The position numbers and the translations under genes were made by a program. DNA of 16,724 nt, taken from Synura sp. LO234KE. Lineage: Eukaryota; Sar; Synurophyceae; Synurales; Mallomonadaceae. Under the pieces are notes generated by a model. That model did not search any database, was not told the origin of the DNA, and was given only the letters and a program-made list of their open reading frames with translations. Where the stretch lies: positions 1 to 16,724 of the forward strand of contig VKHC01000093.1 of the NCBI GenBank assembly GCA_015143735.1. Reading direction: 5' to 3'. Positions 1-9,126 of the stretch are shown here, piece by piece (position 1 is the first letter of the stretch; each line of letters starts with the position of its first letter).

Positions 1-252
1 ATTCGTAATAATATTTCAATCTGTTTTAGGCGGAAAATGGAAAGATATATTTTTGTTGATTTACGTGTCCAGTGGAAACGGTAATCCGATGTATGTTTTA
101 GGATGATTGCACATCGATTTCGTATATCTCGAATGTCGTATATCGTGATAGTAGTTCTGATTTATTCGTAAATACTTGATTTACTTCTTTCTTTTCATCG
201 CATAATTTAGTATATATATTTGGTTTTAGATCCCTGATGATCTGAAAATCTG
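1..252. other. AT-rich sequence, nothing recognised
   Basis: This stretch is AT-rich, with TA-rich patches such as the one around 209-220. Stops are frequent in all frames and I see no repeat shared with the rest of the window. Confidence 0.5.
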
Positions 253-579
253 ATGATATCTACAGGGTTCATAGCATCCTTGAAAGGAGACGTAGTTATT
301 GATTCATGCAACGTCATCATAAGTGATATATTAGGTAATAATATTAGAAACAGGTTAGTTGATTCTGGAAATAATCAGAAAGTCCGGGAACTGTGGAGGT
401 GGATACGGCAGTTGGTAAATATTGGCGAGAAGTTTCACAACCGTCCGAAGATATTATTGCTGTATATGATTGGATGGAAGCTTATAAATTCCATTTTGTT
501 TTCCCCGGTAATAAATAGGACGGGTTTTGCTTTAGTTCGACGAAGCCTAAATAAATTTATCGAACTTGTTTATAACTAG
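253..579 (+). pseudogene. possible decayed coding fragment, unknown
   Basis: An ATG at 253 opens a 108-codon frame rich in Ile, Asn and Leu, ending at a TAG at 577-579. A second + frame starting near 375 reads through a more protein-like segment (residues including AVGKYWREV and VYDWMEAYKFHF) until a TAA at about 509. That frame looks more like real protein than the long one. I recognise no family. A shift between the two frames near position 370-400 would be needed to make one product, which suggests a broken gene. It could equally be chance, because open frames of this length occur at random in AT-rich DNA. Confidence 0.22.
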
Positions 580-1580
580 TTATAAGTTATATGCATCTTT
601 CATTTAAACATCTTGCTTGTCCTTACCCTTGCTGTATCGACCAAACTGGTTCATAAGGGTGCTGGGTCAAATTATGTCTGTGATGATTTACAACGATAAC
701 TATACCGTTTTGAAAAAATGTTTAAATATCTATCTTTATTTTCTATTTAGATTTAACCGTGAAGATAGCTTTCAATATATGTCCATGTTGGTATATAAGC
801 TCACCGGCCCCTTACCCCTGCACCCTCCCACCACTCCCTTTACGTCCCCACCACCACTACTCGCAACGCTACCCAACGACCGTTACCCTTCACTCCACCT
901 CAGGCCCACTTACGACCGCGCTCCTAGCCACGTCAACACCACTACCTACTTCGCCTGCCCCCCCCCCCACCGTAACCTCTGCGTATTAGTAAGTGTTATA
1001 AGAATTAGTAGTGAAAGAGCTGAGTGTTTGTTAGAGTGCTGAGGAAGGAAAGGAAAACCGAAAGAAAGATAGAAACTTAATAGATTAGATCGACCCGTCA
1101 CCACCAAATCCAACCAATCCACACGATGTTCCAAGCAACAACAAATGGTGGTGAGAGGCCCCACGACCGAGTGTACAGCTCCAGGTGGCTGAGGACTGTG
1201 CCTGCCATGCGTCGTCTATTTTACCATGCTTTAAAAACGCAATGCTTCAATTGTTAACTAGATGTATGGGTAGTAGAAAATTCAAAATTTAGACCGATCA
1301 AAATAAGAGCAGAAACCGCATCCAGCGCCTAGAGCCCACTTTCTATGTACCAACGGGCAAGCCTAGTCCTCCAGGCGCCCCCACATCTGGAGCGCTTAGG
1401 TTAGAATATCACGAAGTCCTTGAGAGGGGGGGACAAGGGCTGACTATCCATCCTCTACCACAGCACGTGTTACGGGGTGTGAGGAGGACAAGGAGCAGTA
1501 GTGCGGAAGGGCACAGCGGGATTCAAATCGCGGTAACAAGTCGCTACCGCATCTAATTAGCTACGTTTCCCCCTCCCCCC
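580..1580. other. gene-free stretch with low-complexity DNA
   Basis: I find no convincing gene here. The stretch holds a TATAAG-type TATA-like site near 792-799, the C-rich tract listed separately, a purine-rich patch at about 1041-1076, and mixed sequence up to a run of C and T at 1567-1580. The open frame across 617-1042 has no ATG at its start, and its Pro-rich second half simply translates the C-rich tract. Confidence 0.45.
801..970. repeat. C-rich low-complexity tract with C11 run
   Basis: About 170 bases are strongly C-rich on the + strand (CCA, CCT and CAC motifs, little G), ending in an uninterrupted run of 11 C at 958-968. A purine-rich patch follows at 1041-1076. It translates to Pro/Thr-rich peptides in several frames, as expected of biased DNA rather than a gene. 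Confidence 0.6.
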
Positions 1581-2675
1581 AATGAAGTGTGGCTTTCACC
1601 AGCGGAGGACGAGGAGTCCAGACTGAAAAGCTCCTCCAAGCCAGCACCAAAGCTGCTCTTGATGTGCTTGAACTCGGCCTTGGGAGTGCGTTGTCTCCAA
1701 CAGTGTTGAGTGATGCGGACGGGCTTCGCCGTGGAGGGTGCCTCCGGATTAGTATCATTGGGTGCGAGAGTATCCGCCGGACAAGATTTATCCGACGAAT
1801 CCCTCCTGAAAGAGCGTTACTGCGCCTGGTAAATGTGATGCTGGGCGGTTGTCTACGATGCGGGCGGCCGCTTGGATAATATTTCTTCAGAGCTGAATAG
1901 GGTACTCCCAGTGGGACCTGAAACCAAAAGGTGAGACCGAGAAACCTGTAAGCAAACTAAGTAGTGGCTACAATGCATCCAAAATTTTATACTCTGTAGC
2001 TCTGAACAATTCAACTCATATTGAGGGTAAACACATGATTTTACATAGTATGTCTTCAAACAACAGAGCCAGATTCTGATCAAATAGGGGATTCTTCTTG
2101 AAAAGTCGTGCAGCTGCTTAAACTGATGAGGTATCCTAATCGGAGCGAGTTCATCAGCGTGCAACATTGCAACCTACGAGACTATAGGAAAAAATCTCGC
2201 TCTAGTTTTGACCAGTTTTGCCTCAGAATTCGCCTAAGGACATTTAGAGTATTGACATCTGAACCACCACGAAGAGCATGATGTGGTATCACCACCGGCT
2301 TTTAGGTCTTCCTAAACGTTTTCTCCTACTGTCCGAAATATATAACACCATGCTGAAAGGGATTCCGGAATTTTTTTTCTGAATTAGCCAGCAAACTTAA
2401 CCATAATCGCGATAAAATATTTAATTTTTAAAACCCACCAAAAGGAGACGATTAGGTAATGATTCCGCATTGGATTTTCTGAGCTTGCAGTAGAGCGTTG
2501 CTATCTCTGGATAGAGATAAAATTCTGCATGCACCTGGATATTGCAGTTTTAGCCTGCAAAACACTTTGGCGTGCTAGCTACAAGAATGTGCTTATTGAA
2601 ATCATTTTCCAAACACTCAAGCGCCCAGCAGTCTCCCCAATAGAAATGTCTAAAATAGGCGATTTTATGACGTAA
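1581..2675 (+). pseudogene. possible decayed gene, product unknown
   Basis: A chain of + strand segments, each open and protein-like but in changing frames. One frame covers 1581-1622, a second about 1623-1735 (LLQASTKAALDVLELGLGSA), and the first resumes at about 1735-1934 with in-frame stops near 1820-1830. Further pieces lie at 1915-2079, 2177-2281, 2272-2382 and 2463-2675. The last is open for 70 codons between stops, with residues such as ACKTLWRASY, and has no start codon of its own at the 5' end. I recognise no domain. If this is one gene it has at least five breaks. The alternative is several unrelated chance frames; the judgement rests on residue composition by eye and is weak. Confidence 0.3.
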
Positions 2676-3026
2676 ATATTAGCATATGCCCAAAGTGTCT
2701 TCTGGATTGCGTGAGGACCCACTATATCTCAGCTTTCTTTAGCAAAACCACAGAAAAGCATAATTTGCACCTTTTTTCATCCTTAAGTACGATGTCGCAG
2801 ACAACATGATTACAATCGTCGACCGATTCTGTAACATGCTCGAATAATTCTCCTGTGCACATATCGAGTTGATACAAACTTTTGTCCGGTTTCCTTGAAT
2901 TCTCTAATTAACCCTCGCTGGAAAGAGATTCACTTACGTCGCTGCGGTCGGGTCTGTTGACAAAAAACTTTTCAAGAGGCCGCTGTCTCACCATACTTTC
3001 CATGAAGTTTATGCTTCAAGTATACG
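2676..3026. other. gene-free stretch, nothing recognised
   Basis: Mixed AT-rich sequence between two possible coding remnants. I see no repeat, splice signal or RNA gene here. Confidence 0.4.
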
Positions 3027-3361
3027 TTGCGAGTTGAGTTCCCCCGGCTTTTCAGCAACATTGCAAGTCCGGCTGCAGTCTCTGCAGCTATGCACTTGGT
3101 CAATTCTACTGAAGATGATGGAGCTGTGCATGCTGATCATCTCCCACCGTGCCCCAATTCGTCTCCACCCCCTAAAGGAGAATTAAGTATTCTTTCCATC
3201 GGTAGCATTGGTTCGTCACGAGTCCCATTTTGTCACTTCGTGGGGAACGTCGTGACGTTCTATTAATAGAGGCTGTCCAGGTGCAGTCAGCTGGAGCTCT
3301 CGATCTGGTCATCATGGGCATTGCCACTCTTGGCGCATATAGAAGAGGCTGTTTAGTATGA
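3027..3361 (+). pseudogene. possible coding fragment pair, unknown
   Basis: A frame open from 3006 to the TAA at 3264-3266 gives a 79-residue peptide with an Ala/Ser-rich start, an acidic middle (NSTEDDGAVHADHL) and a Pro/Ser-rich linker. A second frame, 3269-3361, follows at once with a hydrophobic piece (LDLVIMGIATLGAY) and a TGA. The first frame has no ATG at its start, so an upstream exon or truncation would be needed. No family is recognised. A short perfect inverted repeat (GAACGTC-GT-GACGTTC, 3245-3260) lies across the end of the first frame. Confidence 0.22.
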
Positions 3362-5348
3362 CGGGTGCAGGTTTTATTCTTTAGAATCCTAATCTGTTAA
3401 TCCTCTGACTTTTTTATCCACATACCAATTCGTCATAAGATTCATCATCAGATACTACTGGCCTTGTCGCAGGGGACGCGCGTGCCCCAGGTCAATGCGA
3501 AGGAAGAGGAATAAAAATCCGATGGAGATTTAGTAGGTCACTGGCATTCTAAAATGGATAGAACCTCGACCTACGAACGAACGAACGCATGCATGCATAC
3601 AAATACTGCTGCTTGTTGAATCGCTCAAACATGAGGAAACAAAGACCACTGCCTAGTACATGCGACCAGGGGAGTATAAATAAAGCAAAGAAAAGAAAAA
3701 CGAAAATATGAGGGTACTGAAGACCCATAGTATAGCTACCTCGTTGTGCCCTTAAAGAAAAAGTCAGCTCCAGTTGTCGGGTTCACACGAGCTTTGATGC
3801 GCCGTCGGTGCACTTTGGGTATATTACCATTTAATAGTTTGCTACGCTGCGTGTCTTTCTCTCCTTCTTACCTTATCTCAACAATAGGCAAAAGCTGTAC
3901 ACAGCATTTCATTTACACTTTTGCACTTTACCTCTACTTTTTGTCCCAGCGCCTGCTGCTGCTCTATATGCTCTTAATTTCTGATACAATTGCACCTGGA
4001 ATGATATCGTTACCATCAGGAGATCTATGCAGTAATCTAGTACTGAGCTGAATGTGTTTTCTCGTTGTAGCTTGTAGCTTGCCTCGATTCGTTACTTACT
4101 GTTTTATTTCTATCTCTATTTACGAGACAATTAGTTACGTTTCACAGCATGTTTCCACACGCATGGAGCAAAGTCATGGAAATACGAGGGAGGATATGTG
4201 GTATATGGCAGTGACTTGGAGGGGGTATATCTTTAAGAATAGGTGACGAAGCTTTGCGCTAAGGCGAGACATCGAGGGCCTTCAGGACTTGAAGCACTCA
4301 TATTGGTTGAAGGCGATTGAAATTACAAATCAGACGGCAGTGGCGGGGGGGGGGTGAAGATCGCGCACCTGTTCTATTACCTGTTGCAGTGTGTCTGGTA
4401 GCGGACAATTAAGAACAAGAGAATATGTAAGGAGGGGATATATGAGCTTTTCATTTTACAAACGGCTTACCTGATGTGCCTGACTTGCTGCAGCAATTAT
4501 ATCACGTGGGGAAATTTGTATTAGCAACTTGCGGTTTGATTCTGTTGGGGGCCAAAGAGAGGTGAAGAAAAAAGTGCTTAAGAGCTTTATCCACGTCACT
4601 CTGGTGATTTGATGGACTTCCCGCGGGGGAAAAATATTGATTTTCGGATTGCTCAGCTCATATCAGTGCTTCCCCAGACGTTTGTGTACCTTTTCCTTGA
4701 AAATATTGCAATTTTGCAGAGTATGGCGGCCTGCTCCACCCCAAAAATATTTCTGCACGATCAGAAAGTTTAGGTAGAGAGGAGATGTCAGTGCAGAAAC
4801 TTGTTTTTCCTAAACTCCTGTCGTTTTCATAATTTCTCATCGCTGTCACAATTTTTTTCGTAAATGTTACGTCTCACTAGTTTTGACATTATTACATGAT
4901 ATAACCATATAGTTACGAACGGAATATGTAAAAGTAAATTTTAAAGTAGGACATATAAATAATTTTTCAAAATAACGATGAAAAGCAGAATTTACTGTTT
5001 GCACTTTTTAAAATATGCTACTACCGTAGTTAGTTTTTTGTCCATTAGAGCAAGATGAAGTTATCTCGAAAAATACTATGATAACGTACTTCTAATACAT
5101 TAATCTACGCGGAATAGTGAAAGGTGCTCAAACAATATATAATAGAATCTGAGATGGTTGAAGTTATAGCTCAAAAAGCATTAAAAAGTGGGAAGTGGGA
5201 ACTCAGCCTAAACTGCAGCAGGTAATTTCTCATCACTCAACAAGGTTCAATGCTGTCACTTTGCAGAAATGTTACATTCATAAGGCTTTATAGGCAACTA
5301 TAAGCATTTATCTTCAAAAACTTGGGTCGTGAAGATATTTTAGATTAA
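3362..5348. other. long gene-free stretch, AT-rich in its second half
   Basis: No gene is supported in these two kilobases. The stretch contains tetranucleotide runs (3573-3598), a TATAAATAAAG-type AT-rich site near 3674, and a run of 10 G at 4345-4354. From about 4850 the sequence is notably AT-rich with many stops. A 64-codon ATG frame at 4052-4246 with a hydrophobic N-terminus, and a 63-codon frame on the minus strand (4849-4658), are present, but neither shows a recognisable motif. Confidence 0.4.
3573..3598. repeat. short tetranucleotide microsatellites
   Basis: Two adjoining short arrays: about four ACGA units (3573-3587), then three GCAT units (3587-3598). The second is self-complementary. 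Confidence 0.7.
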
Positions 5349-5744
5349 AAAACATTCCAAAAACGGACCCCCCATTTCCCAAAAGTTCCATTGGATGACT
5401 TTCAAGAAGTAATATCTGAGTATATTAGAAAAGTAGATTTTACTCAGAAATTAGAGTTGATCGCAAATCTAATACTTCCCAACAGTTGAGGTGTTTACAA
5501 AAAGTGATTTATGCCCAGAACTTACTTGATAAGTTATTTATAATTCTTAGGACTGCATGTGATAATAAATACGGTATTGAAACCTCAAATTCTACACACA
5601 ATCCGGGGATTATTGGAGTTATTGGATATAAAAATTAGAACGAAACCAAAAGCGGTTGAAATCAAAAAAATTAGCGAAATATCAAGAAAAATGTTGGCGA
5701 TGAGTGATCCGTCGGCATACATCACTCGTAGGCATGATTTGTAG
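5349..5744 (+). pseudogene. possible decayed coding region, unknown
   Basis: One + frame reads through two protein-like blocks separated by about 70 bases that hold three stops. Block one, 5349-5489, is 46 codons with an amphipathic look (VPLDDFQEVISEYIRKVDF) ending at a TGA. Block two, 5556-5744, is a Lys/Ile-rich segment (LLELLDIKIRTKPKAVEIKK) ending at a TAG. Both lie in the same register, which is the main reason for joining them. Neither block has a clear start codon in context and I recognise no family. The surrounding DNA is very AT-rich, so chance remains a real alternative. Confidence 0.25.
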
Positions 5745-5911
5745 AAGTAGCAAACATTTTCTTGATTATGTTGTTTTCTTGATGATGTTCTAATGCTCAA
5801 TAGTTACGAGATCACAACTTAGTGCTTACAACTTACAGAGTAAGAAATAGGTATTAAAATCATAAGTTCTGCCGCAGCGCTTTGAGAGGCGGAAAATGCT
5901 GTGAAAATTCA

Positions 5912-6145
5912 TGTCACTGCGGTTAGAAGCTTCCCTCAAAGTGGGTCATTTATTTAGACCCAGAGAACTGCATCCCGAACAAAATAGCATAAAAGTATTC
6001 GATACTGACAATTTGAGTAGAGGCGAAATACCCCAGACGACCCGGATCCTCAAAATACTACTTTACTAGAGCTTAAAGTTAGCTCCCTACATCTTCAAAT
6101 TCCCGGTGTCTGCCAACAACGTATTCGTCATTTGTTACGGGTACA
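5912..6145 (+). repeat. LTR-sized interspersed repeat, copy A
   Basis: About 234 bases starting TGTCACTGCGG and ending GGGTACA. They align along their whole length with 9351-9588 in the same orientation, at roughly three quarters identity by eye. The best conserved stretches are the first 12 bases, AAAGTGGGT, GACCCAG, GAGTAGAGG and GGTGTCTGCCAACAACG. Both copies begin with TG and end with CA, as LTRs do, but I see no matching primer-binding site, so the class is not established. A shorter, more diverged third copy follows at 6176-6345. Confidence 0.65.
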
Positions 6146-6175
6146 GTTAGTAGAATCTGCGATATACATCAACTC

Positions 6176-6345
6176 AATCGCGGTCAGAAGCTTCACCCAC
6201 CAGAGTAATTTTGTTTTCGATACCCAGGGACTTACATTCCGAAAAGTAGCAGTAAAGTATTTGGTATTAACATTTTTTTCACTTAGATTTGGTACCGTCC
6301 GTCTGCGTAGAGGCAGCAATATACCAGTGTGGACCCCGAGAGAAA
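6176..6345 (+). repeat. same repeat family, diverged copy C
   Basis: Starting at GCGGTCAGAAGCTTC, this segment follows the order of blocks in copy A: CCCAG-GA, CAT-CCGAA, TAGCA, AAAGTATT and then GTAGAGGC. About 35 extra T-rich bases precede the last block. The 3' third of copies A and B is not evident here. It lies only 30 bases downstream of copy A. It overlaps an ATG-less 145-codon open frame (6132-6569) whose last part is the start of the copia RT region. Confidence 0.45.
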
Positions 6346-6481
6346 TTCTCAGCGTAAGTAAGCAAATTGTAGAAATGGAAGTGGTATCTAACTCCCTTCG
6401 CTATATCCTGCAACGACTCTACTGTCAAAAGCAAGCACACCGCTTCCTCCGCCAGAGTACAACTTGGCGCAACAAAAAAGC

Positions 6482-7312
6482 ATTTAGACTCACAATTCGT
6501 CGAGCCATGGATATATTGGGAGAAGGTCCTACGTTTGAGGTTATTCGTCCGAGGTGCAACAAACGGTAGTGAAACAAGTTTGGAAAGATATTAATGTTGG
6601 CTCGCTAGACTTCCACCAGACAAAGTCGATAATACGCTCAAGTGTATTTTTGAAAGAGATGTTCTTTCCCAATGGACAGTTTGACAAACTAAAGGCTCGA
6701 CTAGTCGCTGGAGGCGATCAGATGGATCGGTCTCTCTACGGCAAAGTGTCTTCACCTGCGGTCTCTCTAGAATCTGTGTTCATATCGGCTGTGCTGGCTG
6801 CACTTGAAGGGAGGCATATATCGACCATGGATATCAGTGGCGCATTTTTTAATGCTGCGATGTCCGGAGAGAGGGTCTATGTGCGTCTGGACAAGAGAGT
6901 GCCCACTTTTCTATTGGAATTCGACCCCGAAGGAGCCGCATTTATTAATCCAGATGGCACCATAGCAGTTCAGCTACTAAAAGGTATGTGCGGATGTATT
7001 CAATGCTCGCTCCTATGATACGAGCACATCACGGGATCACTCAAGTCGCTAAATTTCGTCTGTAATCCGAAAGACGTATGCGTTTTTAACAAGATGTCTG
7101 GAAAGACCAAATTACTGTGTGTGCATATGTTAATGAATTGCTCATCAAATCTGTGGACGAGTACGAGCTTACCGCGACAGAACTGGATATGAACCATATC
7201 TAACGACAGTTTGTCGAGGAGCGACGCACTCATACCTCGGGATGACATTTGATTTCTCCGTTCTAGGTGAGGTATCTGTCTCGATGAAGGGGTACGTTAA
7301 TGATTTCCACTA
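6482..7312 (+). pseudogene. copia-type reverse transcriptase, broken 5' part
   Basis: Remnant of the Ty1/copia pol reverse transcriptase, which copies element RNA to cDNA. The order of conserved pieces matches the family. A pre-RT segment ends in KQVW. Then come IRSSVFLKEMFFPNG, KLKARLVAGGDQ, SSPAVS, motif A (TMDISGAFFNA, keeping its catalytic Asp), GCIQCSLL, DVCVFN, a motif C box and SYLGMTFDFS. Breaks: a frameshift near 6545, a TGA at 7016-7018 replacing the Trp of the family LWY motif, a frameshift near 7096, a TAA at 7201-7203, and another shift before 7227. Motif C reads YVNE (7126-7137) instead of YVDD, so both catalytic Asp are lost. Gag, protease and integrase were not found upstream. 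The part ends where a TIR element is inserted. Confidence 0.9.
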
Positions 7313-7339
7313 AGCGTTGTCACTTCAGTTTTCCGGTAT
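7313..7339 (+). repeat. left terminal inverted repeat of the TIR element
   Basis: These 27 bases are a perfect reverse complement of 7830-7856. Similarity continues imperfectly inward, with CCGGTAT repeated twice on this side (around 7333-7360). Confidence 0.9.
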
Positions 7340-7393
7340 TTCTTAAAAAACCGGTATCTGTGCATAACTTACGAAATAACAATGGTTGTGTAG

Positions 7394-7468
7394 CAAATAC
7401 TATACTTTTCAGATACAGCAAGCATAGAGAAACACTTTTATATAGGTTTTCAAGAATATCTGATGCTG
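7394..7468 (+). repeat. internal 75-bp direct repeat, copy 1
   Basis: Matches 7566-7640 at about 70 of 75 positions; the copies are 172 bases apart start to start. It contains the shared block GATACAGCAAGCATAGAGAA. Confidence 0.88.
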
Positions 7469-7565
7469 GGTCGTGAGAACGTGGCCAAAACGTGGATATG
7501 AGCAACAGAACGTGCATCCAAGGATTGCTCATCCTTCAATTCTCGAAGAAAACATAGTTATATAT

Positions 7566-7640
7566 CAAATATCATACTTTTCGGATACAGCAAGCATAGA
7601 GAAACACTTCTATATAGGTTTTCAAGAATATCTCATGCTG
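7566..7640 (+). repeat. internal 75-bp direct repeat, copy 2
   Basis: Second copy of the 7394-7468 block within the TIR element. The motif GTTTTCAAGAATA at its end is repeated once more immediately after (7642-7654), as if the 3' edge had been duplicated again. Confidence 0.88.
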
Positions 7641-7829
7641 CGTTTTCAAGAATACGTTCGTACACACACATTTTCAAATAATTGGAGAGTAGGGACACCA
7701 ATCGACTAAACCATGAACTGTAAAGCTTTTAGCACACTTTGGCATCATACTAAAGCATGTTGGAGCTATATAAACGTATTTTTTGCGGCTGGAGGGCTTG
7801 GAATGCTTACAACGTAGGCCGGTATCGAG

Positions 7830-7856
7830 ATACCGGAAAACTGAAGTGACAACGCT
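7830..7856 (-). repeat. right terminal inverted repeat of the TIR element
   Basis: This is the perfect 27-base partner of 7313-7339. Its inner edge forms a small hairpin, CCGGTATC-GA-GATACCGG, at about 7819-7836. Confidence 0.9.
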
Positions 7857-7858
7857 TA

Positions 7859-8671
7859 CTGTGAAAACGAAGTAACGGTTGTCGCTCCTAGTCCAGCTAC
7901 GGATCATCTATACAACGTAGACCCCGAGAGTGCATACATGACATTACGAGAAAAGAAAAGTTTTACTCTCGGGTAGCCAAATTATTGTTCTGCGCTAAAC
8001 GTGTCCGGGGAGAAATGTTACCAACAATAAGTTTTATGCCCTCGCGCATCGCATCACCCCGAGATGATGACTGACAGAAGCTTGAAAGACCCTTGAGAGT
8101 GAATGGAACACGAGAGAAGAAGTTGACACTAAACCTAAGGCAACTAATGTGTGTGTATGCGCACGTGGACGCTTCATGCGGAGTACACGTCGACGGGAAG
8201 AGTCATACTGGCATCGCTATATCGCTGGGTCATAGTTATATTTATGTCCACTCCGGAAAACAAAAGCTGGTGAGTTGTTCCTTCACTGAGGCTGAGCTTT
8301 TTGGTTTATCGGAGGGAGCAGGAATAACCATCTGGTCACGGGATTATGTCCTAAATCAAGGGTATGTCATAGGACCGACTATTGGGTACCAAGACAACCT
8401 GTCAACAATGGAGATGGCAGAGTAAGGCCGATCTACCTCCAAGAAGACGCGTCCTCACATCAACGCGAGATACTTCTTCATTAAGGACCGCATAGAAACC
8501 GGTGACACCGTCTTTCAGTATCTAGCCGCCAAAGACATGATTGCGGATGTTCTTACCAAGCCTCTTCCAGGAAAGCAGTTTCGTCGTTTGAGAGGATTAC
8601 TACTCAATTGCGCAGATGTATCGCAATCTGATAGTGCCTATGAAGAGTACTTTGAAAAAGGCGATTTCTAA
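7859..8671 (+). pseudogene. copia-type RT connection and RNase H, broken 3' part
   Basis: Continuation of the same pol after the TIR insertion. It starts with the linker PSPATDHLYNV, then a connection segment (RVAKLLFCAKRVRG), then RNase H, which removes RNA from the RNA/DNA hybrid. The RNase H pieces are in family order: VDASCGVH with the first catalytic Asp, GKSHTG, KQKLVSCSFTEAEL with the catalytic Glu, and YQDNLS with the next Asp. Then come ARYFFIKDRI and the tail AAKDMIADVLTKPLPGKQF. The acidic residues are kept. Breaks: a frameshift near 7950 with a TAG at 7974-7976 in the abandoned frame, a TGA at 8072-8074, and a TAA at 8423-8425 just before the conserved GRSTS. The normal-looking end is the TAA at 8669-8671. 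Confidence 0.9.
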
Positions 8672-8697
8672 TGCAATAACAACCGTACTCGCAAGGG

Positions 8698-8862
8698 TGT
8701 GTTAGACTTCGGTGTGCATGCAATATCGAGTATATCGATTAGAAAATTTGGTATGAATGTCGAGGAGAATGTTATGAATCTATGTCTTTATGAGATACAT
8801 TCCATCGATATTTCTAATTAAATATCAGAGTTTTGACCTTGCTGTTAATTCGAGTCATTTCA
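8698..8862 (+). repeat. 3' LTR of the + strand copia copy, deleted form
   Basis: Starts TGTGTTAGAC directly after the weak purine tract, 26 bases beyond the pol stop. It matches the inverted LTR at 8871-9100 from its first base to 8859. It lacks 60 internal bases and the final CTACCACA. The internal loss lies between two ATTC tetranucleotides in the fuller copy, as expected from a short-homology deletion. Confidence 0.8.
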
Positions 8863-8870
8863 TGTATACT

Positions 8871-9100
8871 TGTGGTAGAATGACTCGAATTAACAGCACG
8901 GTCAAAACTCTGATATTTAATTAGAAATGTCGATGGAATCCAAAATTGAATCTCACATAGGATATTCACGAATCCATTCTCCAAAGCTTAAGCGCGAATG
9001 TATCTCATAAAGACATAGATTCATAACATTCTCCTCGACATTCATACCAAATTCACTAATCGATATACTCGATATTGCATGCACACCGAAGTCTAACACA
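8871..9100 (-). repeat. full-length 230-bp copia LTR, inverted copy
   Basis: Read on the minus strand, it begins TGTGTTAGA (9100) and ends TCTACCACA (8871). These are imperfect terminal inverted repeats (8 of 9 positions) with the TG...CA ends usual for LTRs. It is followed on the minus-strand upstream side by the same purine tract and pol tail as the + copy. This copy keeps the 60 bases missing from the + strand LTR. Confidence 0.85.
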
Positions 9101-9126
9101 CCCTTGCGAGTACGGCTGTTATTGCA

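Larger units (their letters stand above)
7313..7856. mobile_element. 544-bp non-autonomous TIR transposon (MITE-like)
   Basis: The element is bounded by perfect 27-bp terminal inverted repeats starting AGCGTTGTCACTTCAG. It is flanked by TA on both sides (7311-7312 and 7857-7858). It interrupts the copia pol; taking it out with one TA joins codons on both sides in one frame. A TA duplication is typical of Tc1/mariner-like elements, and other superfamilies that target TA are not excluded. Inside there is no transposase-like frame: the longest frames, near 7473-7709 and 7907-7674, show no motif. It carries a duplicated 75-bp block (7394-7468 and 7566-7640). The ends are inferred from the repeats and from the frame restoration. 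Confidence 0.82.
6482..8862 (+). mobile_element. Ty1/copia LTR retrotransposon remnant
   Basis: The order RT, RNase H, short tail, weak purine tract (CGCAAGGG, 8690-8697) and 3' LTR defines the 3' half of a copia element on the + strand. The 5' LTR, gag, protease and integrase are not recognisable, so the left boundary given is only where homology becomes visible. The element is interrupted by the TIR insertion at 7313-7856 and abuts an inverted partial copy at 8871. Confidence 0.85.

Noticed and set aside
617-1042. 141-codon open frame, Pro-rich
   Set aside because: It has no ATG at its start, and its second half is the translation of a C-rich low-complexity tract that is also open in another frame.
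3245-3260. Short perfect palindrome GAACGTC-GT-GACGTTC as terminator or operator
   Set aside because: Isolated 7-bp stem with no T-run or promoter beside it; in a eukaryotic context this is not evidence of function.
4052-4246. 64-codon ATG frame with hydrophobic start
   Set aside because: No motif or neighbour support; frames of this length are expected by chance in this much sequence.
6333-7930. Shared 10-mer ACCCCGAGAG near 6334 and 7921 as a repeat
   Set aside because: Too short and without extension on either side; expected by chance within a window of this size.
7016-8074. TGA read as Trp (altered genetic code) in copia pol
   Set aside because: The same pol also carries TAA and TAG stops and frameshifts, and TGG is used normally for Trp elsewhere, so loss of function explains the stops better.
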